Shown piece by piece: positions 1-9,836 of a stretch of 64,000 nt of DNA; positions within the stretch are counted from its first letter, which is position 1, and the number at the start of each line of letters is the position of its first letter. This DNA comes from Ophiosphaerella korrae. Taxonomy: Eukaryota; Ascomycota; Dothideomycetes; Pleosporales; Phaeosphaeriaceae. Where the stretch lies: positions 372,001 to 436,000 of the forward strand of contig JALNQF010000008.1 of the NCBI GenBank assembly GCA_028456385.1, in the 5' to 3' direction. A model generated the notes under the pieces. It saw only the letters and a program-made list of their open reading frames with translations, was not told the origin of the DNA and searched no databases. A program made the position numbers and the translations under genes.

Positions 1-3000
1 GGAGTTGCCGTTCGGGTACTCTTTGGGATTCTTGCCGAGTTGTGTGTAGATAGTATATTTGCGGCTTGGAATGGTATATTCGCGCATTTGCTTGGACAAC
101 TCGCGAAGGTGATTATGTATCTTCTCAACGACGACCTCGGGGTCTTCACCACTCAAGAGGAAGTTAAGTAGCTCACTAGATATGATTAGTTGCATGTCAT
201 GAATTCAAAGCCCAGAAAACCTACGTGGAAGTCTCTTTTGATAAAGCACAGTATTCCCTACGCCTCATATCCAAGCCCTTGACCTCAAGCTTTTCGATGT
301 ATTTGCCATCCACAGGAACCATATTAATCGCAGCATACTTCTTCTTCGCATGCAGTAAAATGCGCCGGAATACGTTGTCAATGTCAATTTCCAATAGCCT
401 ATAGCTATCATTGACCACTTTCTTGAACTCATTACCAAGCTTCAGAGCGTCTTGAATGTTATCGACGTTGGTGTTGATCATGACCGAATCTGTGTCGCCA
501 TAGATGACACGCAGCATCTTCTCTTCAGCCATGTCTTTTGTTCGTCGAAGGATCTCGCGACCTTTGTAGGTGGTGAGCATGGCGAGGGGACGGGCGTAGA
601 ATCGTGATTTAGTATACCCAAGACATCCATACATAGAGTTGGCAGTAAGCTTCAACGCAAGTTGTTTGATGTCCCAGGTTGCTAATTGATCTACAGTGGC
701 GTCCTTTGCTTTCATGAGCTTCTTTACTTCTCGTCGGCGTGAAACAAGTGTAGCAATAAGACGGGGTAGAATACCCTGTTCTTGGTTGCCATCTGGAACT
801 TCGGGCACCTTATCGTCCTCTTCAGAAAGGTCAGATCGCTCAACTGTTGTGAAACAGATGTTAAACTCCTGAATAATACTTGGATAAAGCGAGTTGAAGT
901 CCATGACCAAAATGAATTTGTCGTACAGCCCCTTTTCGGGCTCGAAGACAAGGCCACCTTTGAATTTGTCTTTCTTCTTCGCATCTGCACCTTCTTCACC
1001 TTCAGCCGCCTCCTCTTCAATCTTAACCCTGCTCTTTCCCCATTGCTTGTCAGGACAAATGTATTTATTTTTGTTGAATTCGTGCAGTAAAATGTATTCG
1101 TTCCGCTCGGCGCGGGTACCACTCAGTGTGCGGGCCCAGGAGTTGCCAGCAAGATTAGTAAGAACTTTTGTAAGAGGAAGCATTTGCACTTTCATTGAAA
1201 TAGCAGCAATGAAGTAAGCATCAGCCTGGCAATGCTTGACGTAGTTCAGCAAGCCCTCCTTTGTGGTTGCCCAGCTCTTCAAAGCAGCTTCGTTATCAAG
1301 CTCTTCACGTCGCTTGTTGAGCACCAACTGGCACATTTCCTCCAAACTCCATGACTGGCACTTGGTCATGAGAGATTTTCCGAGGTCATTGGCCAAATCG
1401 CATAGCAAGCGTCCAGAGGCCAGTTGTTTCTCGGCAAAGAAGCTACCACCACCCTTGCCCATATTCTTTGGCCAAGCGGTTCTCTTGACACGGCCAATGC
1501 GATGCCATCCGGGAGTGCCCTTTTCACGAAGACGACTCAGCAACACGCTGTAATCCACATCGTCGAGGCGATGTCCAACGAGCATGTCGGGGTCGTGTCG
1601 CTGGAACATAGCCATGAGTAAACTGAGTAGCTCTTGTTCTGTTTTTACAAGCTTAAAGTTTCCCTTGAGTTTGGCCGCCTCAGCCTGAAAGCCGGTTGGA
1701 AAGGCAGTGCCATTTGGTCGAAGTATGGTGAAACTTTTGGCTTGCATCTCGTCAATGGGCGTGGTGTCTGCCAATGAGAAGTTGTCGTACACCATCGCGC
1801 TTGCCATGAGAATCTCTTGCTTGTTCGCTACAGCATTGAATGATGTGCGAAGAGAAAGACTCATCAAAGTCATTGGTGGAACATCTAGGTTGTCCGAGTT
1901 GCTTAATACTGTGATCGTTTCTGGCTTACTTACTTGGACTTCAAGTTTGCACCACGAAGCATTATGGATAGCGCCGAAATCTGCAGCATCGATCTTGAGC
2001 CAACAAGGGCCCATGACGTTCTTCCAGAGAACGAACTGCTCAAAGAGTGACGTGTTAGTGCCGAAGACATGTGAAAATGTATCTCCAGTCAAATCCGAAG
2101 ACAGGGGCACCTTGTCGTATCCGTACAACAACTTCAAGTAATCTGCTTCTTTCGGTATATCTGGAAGCTCGAATGCGTACTTTCTTGTAGATGGTTTGAC
2201 CTTGTAGGAGTTGACGCGATATTTGCTCATGATGTTATCCAGTTCGTCAGAAACATCGCTAAGCCCAACCTCTTCGTCAGTAACCACATTCCTAACCTGG
2301 CGGTACTGTCGGGGGAGAAAGTAAAGATTTCGCATGATGTTATCGATCTTGACGAAACAGCTGGCAAAGTTGCCCGTGTTCTTATCTTTGACTTTGCCAA
2401 AGAGACACAGGCTACCGTTGATCTCAGTGTAATCAATCCAGAACATGCGAAGGCTGCCATCTTCCTCTACAACATCCTCGGCTTTCATCTTTCCTACGCC
2501 GGTCGTTTGAGGGGCGGGGCTACTCATGACGTTGAGCTTATCCGTAACGTCGTTCCATGAGGTCGCAGGTATCGCCGATGGTCCTACCGGTGAAGAACTT
2601 GCTGGTGCAGGGTGATCCATCTTCCTGAGTTTGGATATGGGCCGTTTACCTGCTATGTTTACGCTAGCTGCAGATACACCAGCATATCCTATCGGTTGTG
2701 CAACCTCTAGCAGATCATCGTCTTCTTCCTCTTCGATTTTGACAGTTAGCTGTGACTTGCGCTCAACTGCCTTTGCAACTGGTGAAGACTGCAGTGGCGG
2801 GTCGCTCATTAGAACATCATCGTCGAATGTGGGAAGGCCATCGTCACCTCCGTATGCGTTTTCCGTCGATGGTGTGTTAGGCATATAGGCATCAGAGTCA
2901 TTGTTTCGTCGCTTCGTCGCTGCTGAATGGTTTTCTGATACTGGGGGTGATAATATGCGAGTCTTCCGTCGTGCCTCTGTCTTGACAGCACGTATTCGTG

Positions 3001-3579
3001 GAGCGGTACGGTGGGGGTTCGTATCAATTTCGCCTAGCAAATCGTCCATGAAGTTTTGATCAGCAGCAGTAGCAGCGGGCTAGTAGCTTAATTAGTTCGT
3101 ATTCTACTAGAATGACATGTTATGGAGTACCTTTGCCTTGGGTGCCTTTGCAGCGTTCTGTGCGCCAAAGTACTTGCTGATGCCATTATTGATCTTGTCT
3201 TGCTTTTCTTTGTCTTCCTCACGCTTCCGTTTGGCTGTGCGCGTCAGTTCGGACTCTATTGTCAGTTCCCAACACGGATACGCATACCAGCTTTGCCTTT
3301 GGCGGGCCGGTCTGCCTCTTCCTCGCTATCTGTAGCAGCATATCGGTATTGGCCCTGACCATCGTCCCACTCTTCTCGGCCATCGTCAACGTAACCCTCG
3401 CCATTATCATCAACAATAAAGTCATCCTGTTCTAATCTACCCCGTACAATCTTCTTATAGCCGTCTTCATCAACTTCGTCGTACAATTGCTCTTCCTCGG
3501 CGACTTCGTATGTGGATAAGCGCGTCTTGCCAGCAGCACGTAAAGCTCGTAGCTCTGCTAATTTTGCAGCGCGAGACAT
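1..3579 (-). CDS. POL1: DNA polymerase alpha catalytic subunit (3' end beyond window)
   Basis: Catalytic subunit of the DNA polymerase alpha-primase complex, a family B polymerase that extends RNA primers in the nucleus. I read four exons on the minus strand: 3579-3288, 3234-3132 (last base about 3131), 3079-225 and 175-1. The introns of about 48-53 bp are GT...AG and phase-consistent. The start follows from the conserved N-terminus (residues near 7-20, [20 protein letters not shown]) and would be missed if the first ATG of the long exon (3049) were used. Visible motifs are the family B motif [18 protein letters not shown], the motif B region [13 protein letters not shown] and the motif C core YGDTDS. 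The C-terminal zinc-binding region lies left of base 1, so the gene is partial. It is divergent from the exonuclease gene at 3839. Confidence 0.96.
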
Positions 3580-3838
3580 TGTGTATTATATGATGCAAGG
3601 ATTTCAGCAAGAAAGTGAAGAAGAGAATGCTCTGGCAGAGTGCTAAGATGCGCTCATGAGAGTGTGGTGGGCTGGAGGGTCAACACTGGTTTTGCCGTAA
3701 ATGGCAGGAACGAGAACGCGCTAACTTGGGGGCACGCGTTTCGCGCGACTGGGCTCGGACCACCACTTTAAGTGGTCGCACTTCTCATCCCAATAAGTAA
3801 TCAAAATCATTGACCATCCCAGCACACCATTCCACATA
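3580..3838. promoter_or_regulatory. Divergent promoter with MCB/E2F-like element
   Basis: This 259-bp spacer separates the start codons of POL1 (minus) and the oligoribonuclease (plus). At 3734-3739 it contains ACGCGT, the MluI cell-cycle box. That box runs directly into TTTCGCGC (about 3739-3746), which fits an E2F/MBF-type site. In yeasts MBF drives S-phase genes through such boxes and POL1 is a classic target. Use by POL1 here is inferred from position and sequence. Confidence 0.55.
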
Positions 3839-4458
3839 ATGGCATCAGTTTCGAAAGCGCCACTAGTATGGATAGACTGTGAGGTATGTCCATAGCTATA
3901 CGCCCAATTAGCTCCATTTGACCTTTCCAGATGACTGGTCTGAACACTGAAAATGATACCATCATGTCCCTTGCCGCTTTCGTCACTGATGCCGACCTGA
4001 ATGTGCTTGATGAGAATGGCTATGAAGCCATCATACATCACAGTAAAGAGAATCTGGATCGCATGGGGGAGTGGTGCACAGAACATCATGGCCAGTCAGG
4101 ACTAACCCAAGCTTGTCTCGACTCGACCATGACTGCGGACCAAGCTGCACAAGGTTTACTTGAATATATCAAAATATATGTGCCTGAACGACGTACTGCC
4201 CTTCTGGCTGGGAATTCCGTCCATGCCGACAAGTCTTTCCTTGTCAAAGAACCATATAAGGCTGTCATTGATCACCTACATTATCGAATTTTGGACGTCA
4301 GCTCTATTAAAGAAGCTGCGCGAAGGTGGGCTCCGAAGGAAATTTTGAAGAAAATACCGAGGAAGCAGATGCTACATGAGGCACGAGCAGACATTCTCGA
4401 GAGCATTGAAGAAGCGAGATTCTATCAAGAGACGTTCTTCATGAAAACAGACCAGTAA
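3839..4458 (+). CDS. REX2: Oligoribonuclease (DEDDh 3'-5' exonuclease)
   Basis: Degrades very short oligoribonucleotides to mononucleotides; the fungal orthologue (Rex2) is mainly mitochondrial. Two exons, 3839-3883 and 3931-4458, join across a 47-bp intron to give about 190 residues, the usual family length. The intron falls inside the Exo I motif, so the first exon supplies LVWIDCE and the second begins MTGLN, rebuilding the DxE catalytic pair. The Exo II region (AGNSVHADKSFL) and the Exo III region (HYRILDVSSIKE) follow in order. A start at 3931 would lose the first catalytic residues. It is divergent from POL1. Confidence 0.95.
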
Positions 4459-4868
4459 CGAGTTTCTCTTTTTACATGTCGAATCAAGATCTACAGGATA
4501 GGCTCGCAGTTATGTACCTTCAAGGGCATATTTCAAGATAGTTGCTGGAGCTGGACTTAGTTCCACGATATTAGGTACACTAGAATCATCCACCCTTCGC
4601 AATGAAAGGCGTCATCTGGATGCACTGAAAGATACGCCAAAAGCCACATGGTCCGTAAACATCAGCATCATGGACCCAGCTGTGGACTAAGATGTTAATC
4701 TTCGGATTGATAGTGTATAGCAACCGAGGTATCTATAAAGTGTGCTGACCACAGGCTTTTGTAGATCCAACAAGCAACGGTACCTGCCCCCTCGCCCCTC
4801 ATTCCCAGATATACTCCGTACCAATTTTCCTGACTCTTTCAAATCATTCTCTGACCAATAGGATAACA
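4459..4868. other. Intergenic spacer
   Basis: Spacer between the oligoribonuclease stop and the next small gene. It presumably holds the 3' UTR of the first and the promoter of the second. I see no conserved frame or repeat. Confidence 0.5.
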
Positions 4869-5326
4869 ATGGATTCCCGACCACGCTCTAAAACTGTCCT
4901 CGGAACGTTTGCCAACCCTCAAACTAAAGAGGCCATCAAGTCCAGTTCCCAAACTCCCCAGCTCAGAGTCGCCACATCACTAAAGCTAGAACATGATAAT
5001 AAGGAACTACCATCAAATGATTCCACTCCGCCGCATGGGCAAGGGAACGATGCCGTATCAAATGTACATCGCGGGAAGATGAGTGATACATTACTACAGC
5101 AGGAAATAGATATGCCTCATTCCAAAGCAGTAAGAGGGACTGTGGAAAACAATGACCGAAAGAAGATGAACAAGATCCAAATCAGCGATTCGGCCAGTTT
5201 GAAAGCTGAGACGAGTAAGACCGATGTAAGTTCAAGTCTGGAAAGGGGGTGTCAAGAAAAATCGGAAACGAACAAGCTATAATCGTATCTAATTAGAATG
5301 GAAAACACACATTGCCTTCTATCTAA
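4869..5326 (+). CDS. Hypothetical small polar protein
   Basis: I do not recognise this gene. The frame from 4869 is open to 5282 (137 residues). A consensus donor GTAAGT at 5226 and an acceptor ending at 5296, with a CTAAT branch-like sequence, would instead join 4869-5225 to 5297-5326 and give 128 residues. Either product is hydrophilic, rich in Ser, Thr, Lys, Gln and Glu, with no membrane segment, signal peptide or cysteine cluster, and is probably disordered. It could be a lineage-specific protein. It lies just left of the motif-array cassette. Confidence 0.45.
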
Positions 5327-5526
5327 GGAGTCGAGGGTCCATGATTACGGGCGCAATTATTATGTTTCATAGAACGGCTAGGATTTTGCGGGTTTGCTAA
5401 TTCTTATCTTAATTAAAATTCTAACAAAAAAAATAGTGTTATGAGGAATGCCTACGATCAATCTGGGTTTCTAGGACAATATAATGGTGTGTGAGACAGG
5501 ATGCAACCCACCTGACCATGCATGCG
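5327..5526. other. AT-rich spacer
   Basis: A short AT-rich stretch between the small polar-protein gene and the left inverted repeat of the cassette. I see no coding potential. Confidence 0.4.
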
Positions 5527-5543
5527 CCCAGACATGACATGCC
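5527..5543 (+). repeat. Left imperfect terminal inverted repeat
   Basis: CCCAGACATGACATGCC. Its inverse occurs at 8476-8492 with two mismatches. It lies 60 bp left of the first copy of the 33-bp motif. The short length means chance cannot be excluded. Confidence 0.35.
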
Positions 5544-5659
5544 AAGCCTGCCAAGCCAGACCTCCCAGCCTTAAGCGAGATTAAGTGAACACGTTCGCAA
5601 CTCGTTCAAAATTTGTTCCTCCAACATTTCTCTACTGCACTCCCACTAGTTTACTAGCG

Positions 5660-6592
5660 ATGGCTGCAAATACGGTGCGCACGACTCTGGATGGAAATGT
5701 AAGTTTATCTGGAACGTGTTGTGAACTTGTTCTAAATTTGTTCCAGCATGCATACGAAGAATATCGCAGTCTGGCCTATCTGCCCTTGGGCAGTTGGACC
5801 TACGATGAAGATGACGAGAATCGCATCATTGTCCATATGGGCGAGGTTCGCTGCCGCTGGGACAATGGTGGCGGAAGTCTTTGTGGAGTATGAACAGATT
5901 CGCAACCTGTTCACAATTCGTTCTAACAAACTTTGCAGAAGCGATTTGCTAGGCTAGGTGCCCTCAAAAACCGCCTACACAGGATGCACAAGGTGGCTAG
6001 GGAGGATATTGCCCCTGCTGGGCGCAGAGGCATGCCCAGCAACGACCTCATCCACACAGAAATTCGTATGTTGCTTGAACAAATTCTGAACGAGTTGCTA
6101 ATTTGTTCCAGTCTGGTACGAAAGCGTCATGGACAGGCATCACATGCGTGATGACGAGCTGCGCGCTGCGCGCTGCCCAAGTCAACCAAATCCAGGCCTC
6201 TACTGCCCGCCCCCCTCCCTGGAATGTGGTCAGAGATCTTCAAGGTAATGCACGTTGAACACGTTTGCAATCTGTTCGCAATATGTTCCACTGGCTAATA
6301 TTCTTTGTAGCTGGATAAAACCAGAATGTCTCAGGCTGTCAATGCGATCGGTGGTCGGGCCCCTTGTAATGAGTGTGTAGGTGAGATTGCTATTGGGATT
6401 GCCAGTAAGTTTTGGTCGAATTGATTGTGAACTTGTTCCTAACTTGTTCTAGCTAGGTGCTCATTTTTCAAGTATGATGAGGATTTCAAGTGTGAGAATC
6501 GACATCTGTGGGTGGAGCTTCTGGCTGAAGATGAGGAGGGCAACCGCTCTCCTGCATCCTCAACTGGCACATTTTATGATGCGCAGGAGTAG
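5660..6592 (+). CDS. Zinc-finger-like protein, paralogue A
   Basis: Unnamed family. Six exons, 5660-5698, 5747-5887, 5939-6065, 6112-6244, 6325-6404 and 6453-6592, give an intact 219-residue frame. Each of the five introns (46-80 bp) contains one 33-bp motif. Near residues 14-75 is a domain shared with the minus-strand neighbour: EYRSLAYLPLGSW, an RxxVHMGEVRCRW strand, then a C2H2-like finger with C-x9-C, Phe, Leu and final His. One expected His is replaced by Arg. A C-terminal APCNEC motif with further Cys residues matches the paralogue's TPCELC. The role is unknown; nucleic-acid or protein binding is an inference. The 3' exons converge on paralogue B. Confidence 0.6.
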
Positions 6593-6711
6593 AATTAGTT
6601 GTGAATTTGTTCACAACTCGTTCGTCCACTGGACGTTGAACATGTCACTGATTCAATTTTTTATAGTTTGAATCAATAAGAATTCTCCACATTAACAACG
6701 AATATTCTATG

Positions 6712-7628
6712 TTATAATGACCTAAAATATTTCCTATTCTTACAAGGCCCAGAAAGTAAACATCCTATAAACGAAATTAGTATTTGTTCTGAGTTTATTT
6801 AGGCAGTTTGAAAACTTACTTTTTAAAGATTTCTGCCTACATAGTTCGCAGGGAGTTGGTATATTATGCTCTACAAGGAGACTATGTGTCTTCTTGAAGT
6901 TAATTTGGCCCTTCTTTTGTCGTTTACTCCTGTTTGAAACTTTGCAGTATGGCATAAGAAATACTGTATCCTCTCTGAGAGATGAGCTTTTCCCAGGCTG
7001 CGCAGGAATTGCTTGTGAATTAGTTCCCAACAGATTCCCCTCATTTTCGGCTTCATCTTGTTCAGCTCCAACTCGCTCTCCATCTTGCTCATCTCCAACT
7101 TGCTCTCCAACCGGCTCTTCAGTAGCAGGTTGATGTTTGGCTGGCCCATCTTGTATATTCAAAATGGGAGTGGAACGAACTGGGAACACGTTTGCAACCT
7201 GTTCAATACTCTTATTATGGAGCTCCATAATACCCCGAAAGTATATAAGAGATTGATGCTCTCGCTGTAGTGATATCCTGCCAGCTGAAGAAGGGGCAAT
7301 AGTATATTCTGGATGATGTATACGAAGGTGATGGATAAGTGCACCTCTTGTCTGGAATCGACGCTGAATTCATTTAGAATCAATTCAACTACATAAGTGA
7401 AACTTACTGAACAAATTAAAGAACTCTCTTTGACTCGAGCACGACAGAAGAGCTCTCCTTGATAGATAATATACCGTCCGTCACTATCCTTAAGACTAAA
7501 CTCGGTTGAGCCCTTAGGAAGTGAAGTAAGTGAGGCATATTGTTGGAAGATGGGCTAGAATTCATTAGGAACGAGTTTAGAATTAGTTAGAGCAACAATA
7601 CATGTGAGAGGAGGGTCTTGTTATTCAT
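6712..7628 (-). CDS. Zinc-finger-like protein, paralogue B
   Basis: Exons 7628-7602, 7554-7408, 7363-6820 and 6764-6712 give an intact frame of 256 residues. Introns of 44-55 bp each overlap a copy of the 33-bp motif. Residues about 10-80 match paralogue A: QQYASLTSLPKGS, GRYIIYQGELFCRAR, then a C2H2-like finger with C-x10-C-x3-F-x5-L-x2-H-x3-H (the His part reads ALIHHLRIHH). An acidic Glu/Gln-rich middle follows, then a C-terminal cluster TPCELC...RC...PC. Two motif copies (7006, 7184) lie in exon 3 and are translated. The frame is open upstream of the chosen ATG, so this may be the 3' part of a longer gene that includes the coiled-coil frame next to it. Function unknown. Confidence 0.6.
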
Positions 7629-7753
7629 AATGACTGATTCTTGTGAGAGAAGAGAGCGTAGGATAAGAAAAAACAAGGATAAATGCTGAGTGGCCTTGGC
7701 AGGAAAATCTTTTCTCCTTGCGCTATACTCTTTGTAGAATTGGCTGAACGTGT

Positions 7754-8306
7754 TTACAATCCATTCGCAATGCGTTCCCTCTCACGTTCCAATGCTACTT
7801 CACGTGCCTTCATCTTCATTTCCTCCTCCTGTTGCTCTATATAGAAGAGGCGTTTAGCACGCTCCAATTCAGCCCTCTCCTTCTCAAGTGTAAACCTTAA
7901 TCTCTCCTGCTCTAGCTCTAAGGATAATTGAGCTGGAACGCGTTCAGAACTAGTTTGCAAAACGTTTGTCTCTGGAACTAGTGATGATTGGAGAGGTGAG
8001 TTTCGAAGTGGAGAGGACTGATAAGACTGCAACAGTATATTCTACTGCAGCTGCTATAACCGCATTACTATTACTATTACTACGGGTAATTAAATAAGGA
8101 TCCTGTTTCGAATTAGTTTGTAATTTGTTTATCTAATATTAGGCCTGTACCTCATCTAGTACCTTATATTGTTCGTGTTTTTGATAGCTAGTAACACTAC
8201 TATTAAGGTTAGGCTCCTCTCCTTTATTGTCAATAATATTAGGGTCAAGGAGATCCCAGTTGATAATCTTATAGTCCAACTCTATCGTTGGGAAGGGCTG
8301 TTCTAT
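7754..8306 (-). CDS. Coiled-coil protein fragment, possibly 5' part of paralogue B
   Basis: Coding pieces on the minus strand read 8306-8151, then 8102-7979, then 7932 to about 7754, across introns 8103-8150 and 7933-7978 that each carry a motif copy. The second intron has an unusual GTTCCA donor, but it keeps the frame. The last part is a strongly charged heptad-like helix (LELEQERLRFTLEKERAEL onward) typical of a coiled coil. No convincing start codon is seen. The simplest stop lies inside the 7746 motif, though skipping that motif as an intron could extend the protein towards paralogue B. It may instead be a degraded gene. Confidence 0.35.
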
Positions 8307-8475
8307 TTTTTTTCAAAGTGTGCACGAAAAGATTATGAATACATCGTGAACATGTTCAAAATTCAAATGTTGTATGGGCTTCGCCAAGACAATATTAATC
8401 CTAGTTAGTAGCACTAGAGGCTTGACATGGCACGCAAATTTTGACCTCCCCGGGCCAGGTACTTGATATGGTTAG

Positions 8476-8492
8476 GCCATGCCATGTCTGGG
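8476..8492 (-). repeat. Right imperfect terminal inverted repeat
   Basis: On the plus strand GCCATGCCATGTCTGGG, the inverse of 5527-5543 with two mismatches. The flanks show no obvious duplicated target. Confidence 0.35.
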
Positions 8493-8858
8493 TTGTAGCC
8501 ACGTGTATGAGATGCTAGGTAGTAATGACGTATTAGTTTCTGATCTCACGCCTTCAATTATTCACAGACCACCCTATCATACTCCAACCTGCATATCATC
8601 TGAACATATAACACTGCTACGATCATAGCTGCGAGTATAATTTAGCTTAATTGTGGTGTCAATCTATTCCTAGAAATATGAACTTGGGTTCGCACGTGTT
8701 GCTCCATGCAGATCTGTATCGATAGAAATGCCCCACCGTGGGGTAAATTTCGAACGAACGTCTCAGCAACCACATGAACTATATATAAGAAGATCTACAA
8801 CTAGAAAATTATCCCTAGCCTTTTAACTCTTGAAATATTTAAAAACTCCGGGATTACA
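8493..8858. promoter_or_regulatory. Spacer and promoter of inositol monophosphatase gene
   Basis: Noncoding stretch. A TATATAA sequence near 8781-8787, about 75 bp upstream of the start codon, is a plausible TATA box for the following gene. Confidence 0.4.
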
Positions 8859-9836
8859 ATGGCAAGTCTCAATGTCCAAGAGATCCACGACTTCATGATC
8901 TCCATTGCAAAACAAGCAGGAGAACGGATTGTGAATGCAAAGCCTACGACGCAAAACGCAGGCTCAAAAATAAATTGTAAACTTCTAGAGTGGAGCTAGT
9001 TTTATTATCATTCTAACTAAGGTTTGTTGCAGCTGTCGACCTCGTCACAGAAACCGACCAAGCAGTCGAGCACCTGATCTCCGCCTCCCTCCGTGAACGT
9101 TATCCGGATTTCGAGTTCATGGGCGAGGTAAAAAGTTTATACAATAATATAGTCGATATACCAATTGATAGATGTCTAGGAAACATACAAACCCGGTACC
9201 AAACTAACACTCGCCCCAACATTCATATGCGATCCAATAGATGGCACAACAAATTTCGTCCATCGATACCCTTATGTCTCCATTTCACTTGGACTCACTG
9301 TAAACCTTGAACCAACCATAGGGATTGTTTACAATCCATTTACCTCGACGCTCTACTCTGCGATAAAAGGACAGGGGGCATATCTTGATCAGAAGCACCG
9401 ACTACCATTGTCACCACCCACACCACTTGAGACGCTGAATAGCTGTTTGGTAGCTATAGAGTGGGGCAGCGATCGGAGTGAGAATGATTTCAAGGTCAAG
9501 TGTGAGACATTTAAGCGTTTAGCCACGACGAAAGAGAAAGGGGGAGGGATGGTGCATGGCCTTCGCTCATTCGGCTCAGCAGCACTGAATCTATGTGGGG
9601 TGGCTAGTGGAGGACTTGATATCTACTGGGAAGCTGGCTGTTGGGCTTGGGATGTGTGCGCAGGATGGGTCATCTTGACGGAGGCTGGCGGCAAAATGGT
9701 CGATGCAAACCCCGGCAACTGGAATCCAAAGGTGGATGATAGGAGATATCTCGCCGTGAGAGGAGGTGAAGGACAAGACGAGATAATCGAAGAGCTTTGG
9801 AGCCTGGTACAGGGACGACTGGAAGTCGGTGTTTAG
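8859..9836 (+). CDS. Inositol-1-monophosphatase family protein
   Basis: Mg2+-dependent, Li+-sensitive phosphatase family that releases inositol from inositol monophosphate; related fungal proteins include the qutG product of quinate clusters. Exons 8859-8976, 9033-9127 and 9180-9836 give about 289 residues, normal length. The introns sit so that exon joins restore the metal-binding MGEE motif and lead into DPIDGTTNFVH, the family signature. The second signature, WDVCAGWVILTEAGG, is near the C-terminus with its metal-binding Asp. No other quinate-pathway enzyme is adjacent, although a sugar-type transporter lies 3 kb away, so a general inositol phosphatase is the safer call. Confidence 0.93.

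Larger units (their letters stand above)
5587..8380 (+). repeat. Array of ~16 degenerate 33-bp motifs at ~180-bp spacing
   Basis: Copies start at 5587, 5712, 5892, 6077, 6257, 6418, 6592, 6773 (weak), 7006, 7184, 7366, 7558, 7746, 7936, 8110 and 8348 (weak). Consensus positions within the 33 bp are GAAY at 1-4, RTT at 7-9, AA at 13-14, GTTC at 18-21, AA at 24-25 and GTTCC at 29-33. All copies read in the plus orientation although the genes lie on both strands. Most intervals are 161-192 bp; the outliers are 125, 233 and 238. Intervening stretches are typically 141-159 bp and unrelated to one another. Nine copies fall in the nine best-supported introns, one per intron. The others are upstream of a start codon, at a stop codon, or apparently in exons. 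Confidence 0.8.
5527..8492. mobile_element. Putative TIR-bounded cassette with zinc-finger-like genes and periodic motif array
   Basis: This 2.97-kb block is bounded by an imperfect 17-bp inverted repeat (15 of 17 positions match). It contains two convergent paralogous genes, a coiled-coil frame and about 16 copies of a 33-bp motif that I do not see elsewhere in the window. The confinement of the motif, the terminal repeat and the atypical genes suggest a mobile or formerly mobile unit. I see no target-site duplication, transposase, integrase or recombinase signature, so the mobile status and the exact ends are inference. Alternatives are a lineage-specific gene pair that has gained repeated insertions, or a non-autonomous element. 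Confidence 0.35.

Noticed and set aside
6112..6404. Frameshift in exon 4 of paralogue A
   Set aside because: At first the C-terminal PCNEC seemed out of frame. Using the acceptor at 6324 restores one continuous frame, so no frameshift is needed.
5587..8380. CRISPR array interpretation of the regular motif
   Set aside because: Copies are degenerate, the spacers are coding exons and variable in length, and the organism is eukaryotic.
5587..8380. Ordinary tandem duplication of a 180-bp unit
   Set aside because: The stretches between copies are unrelated to one another; only the 33-bp motif recurs.
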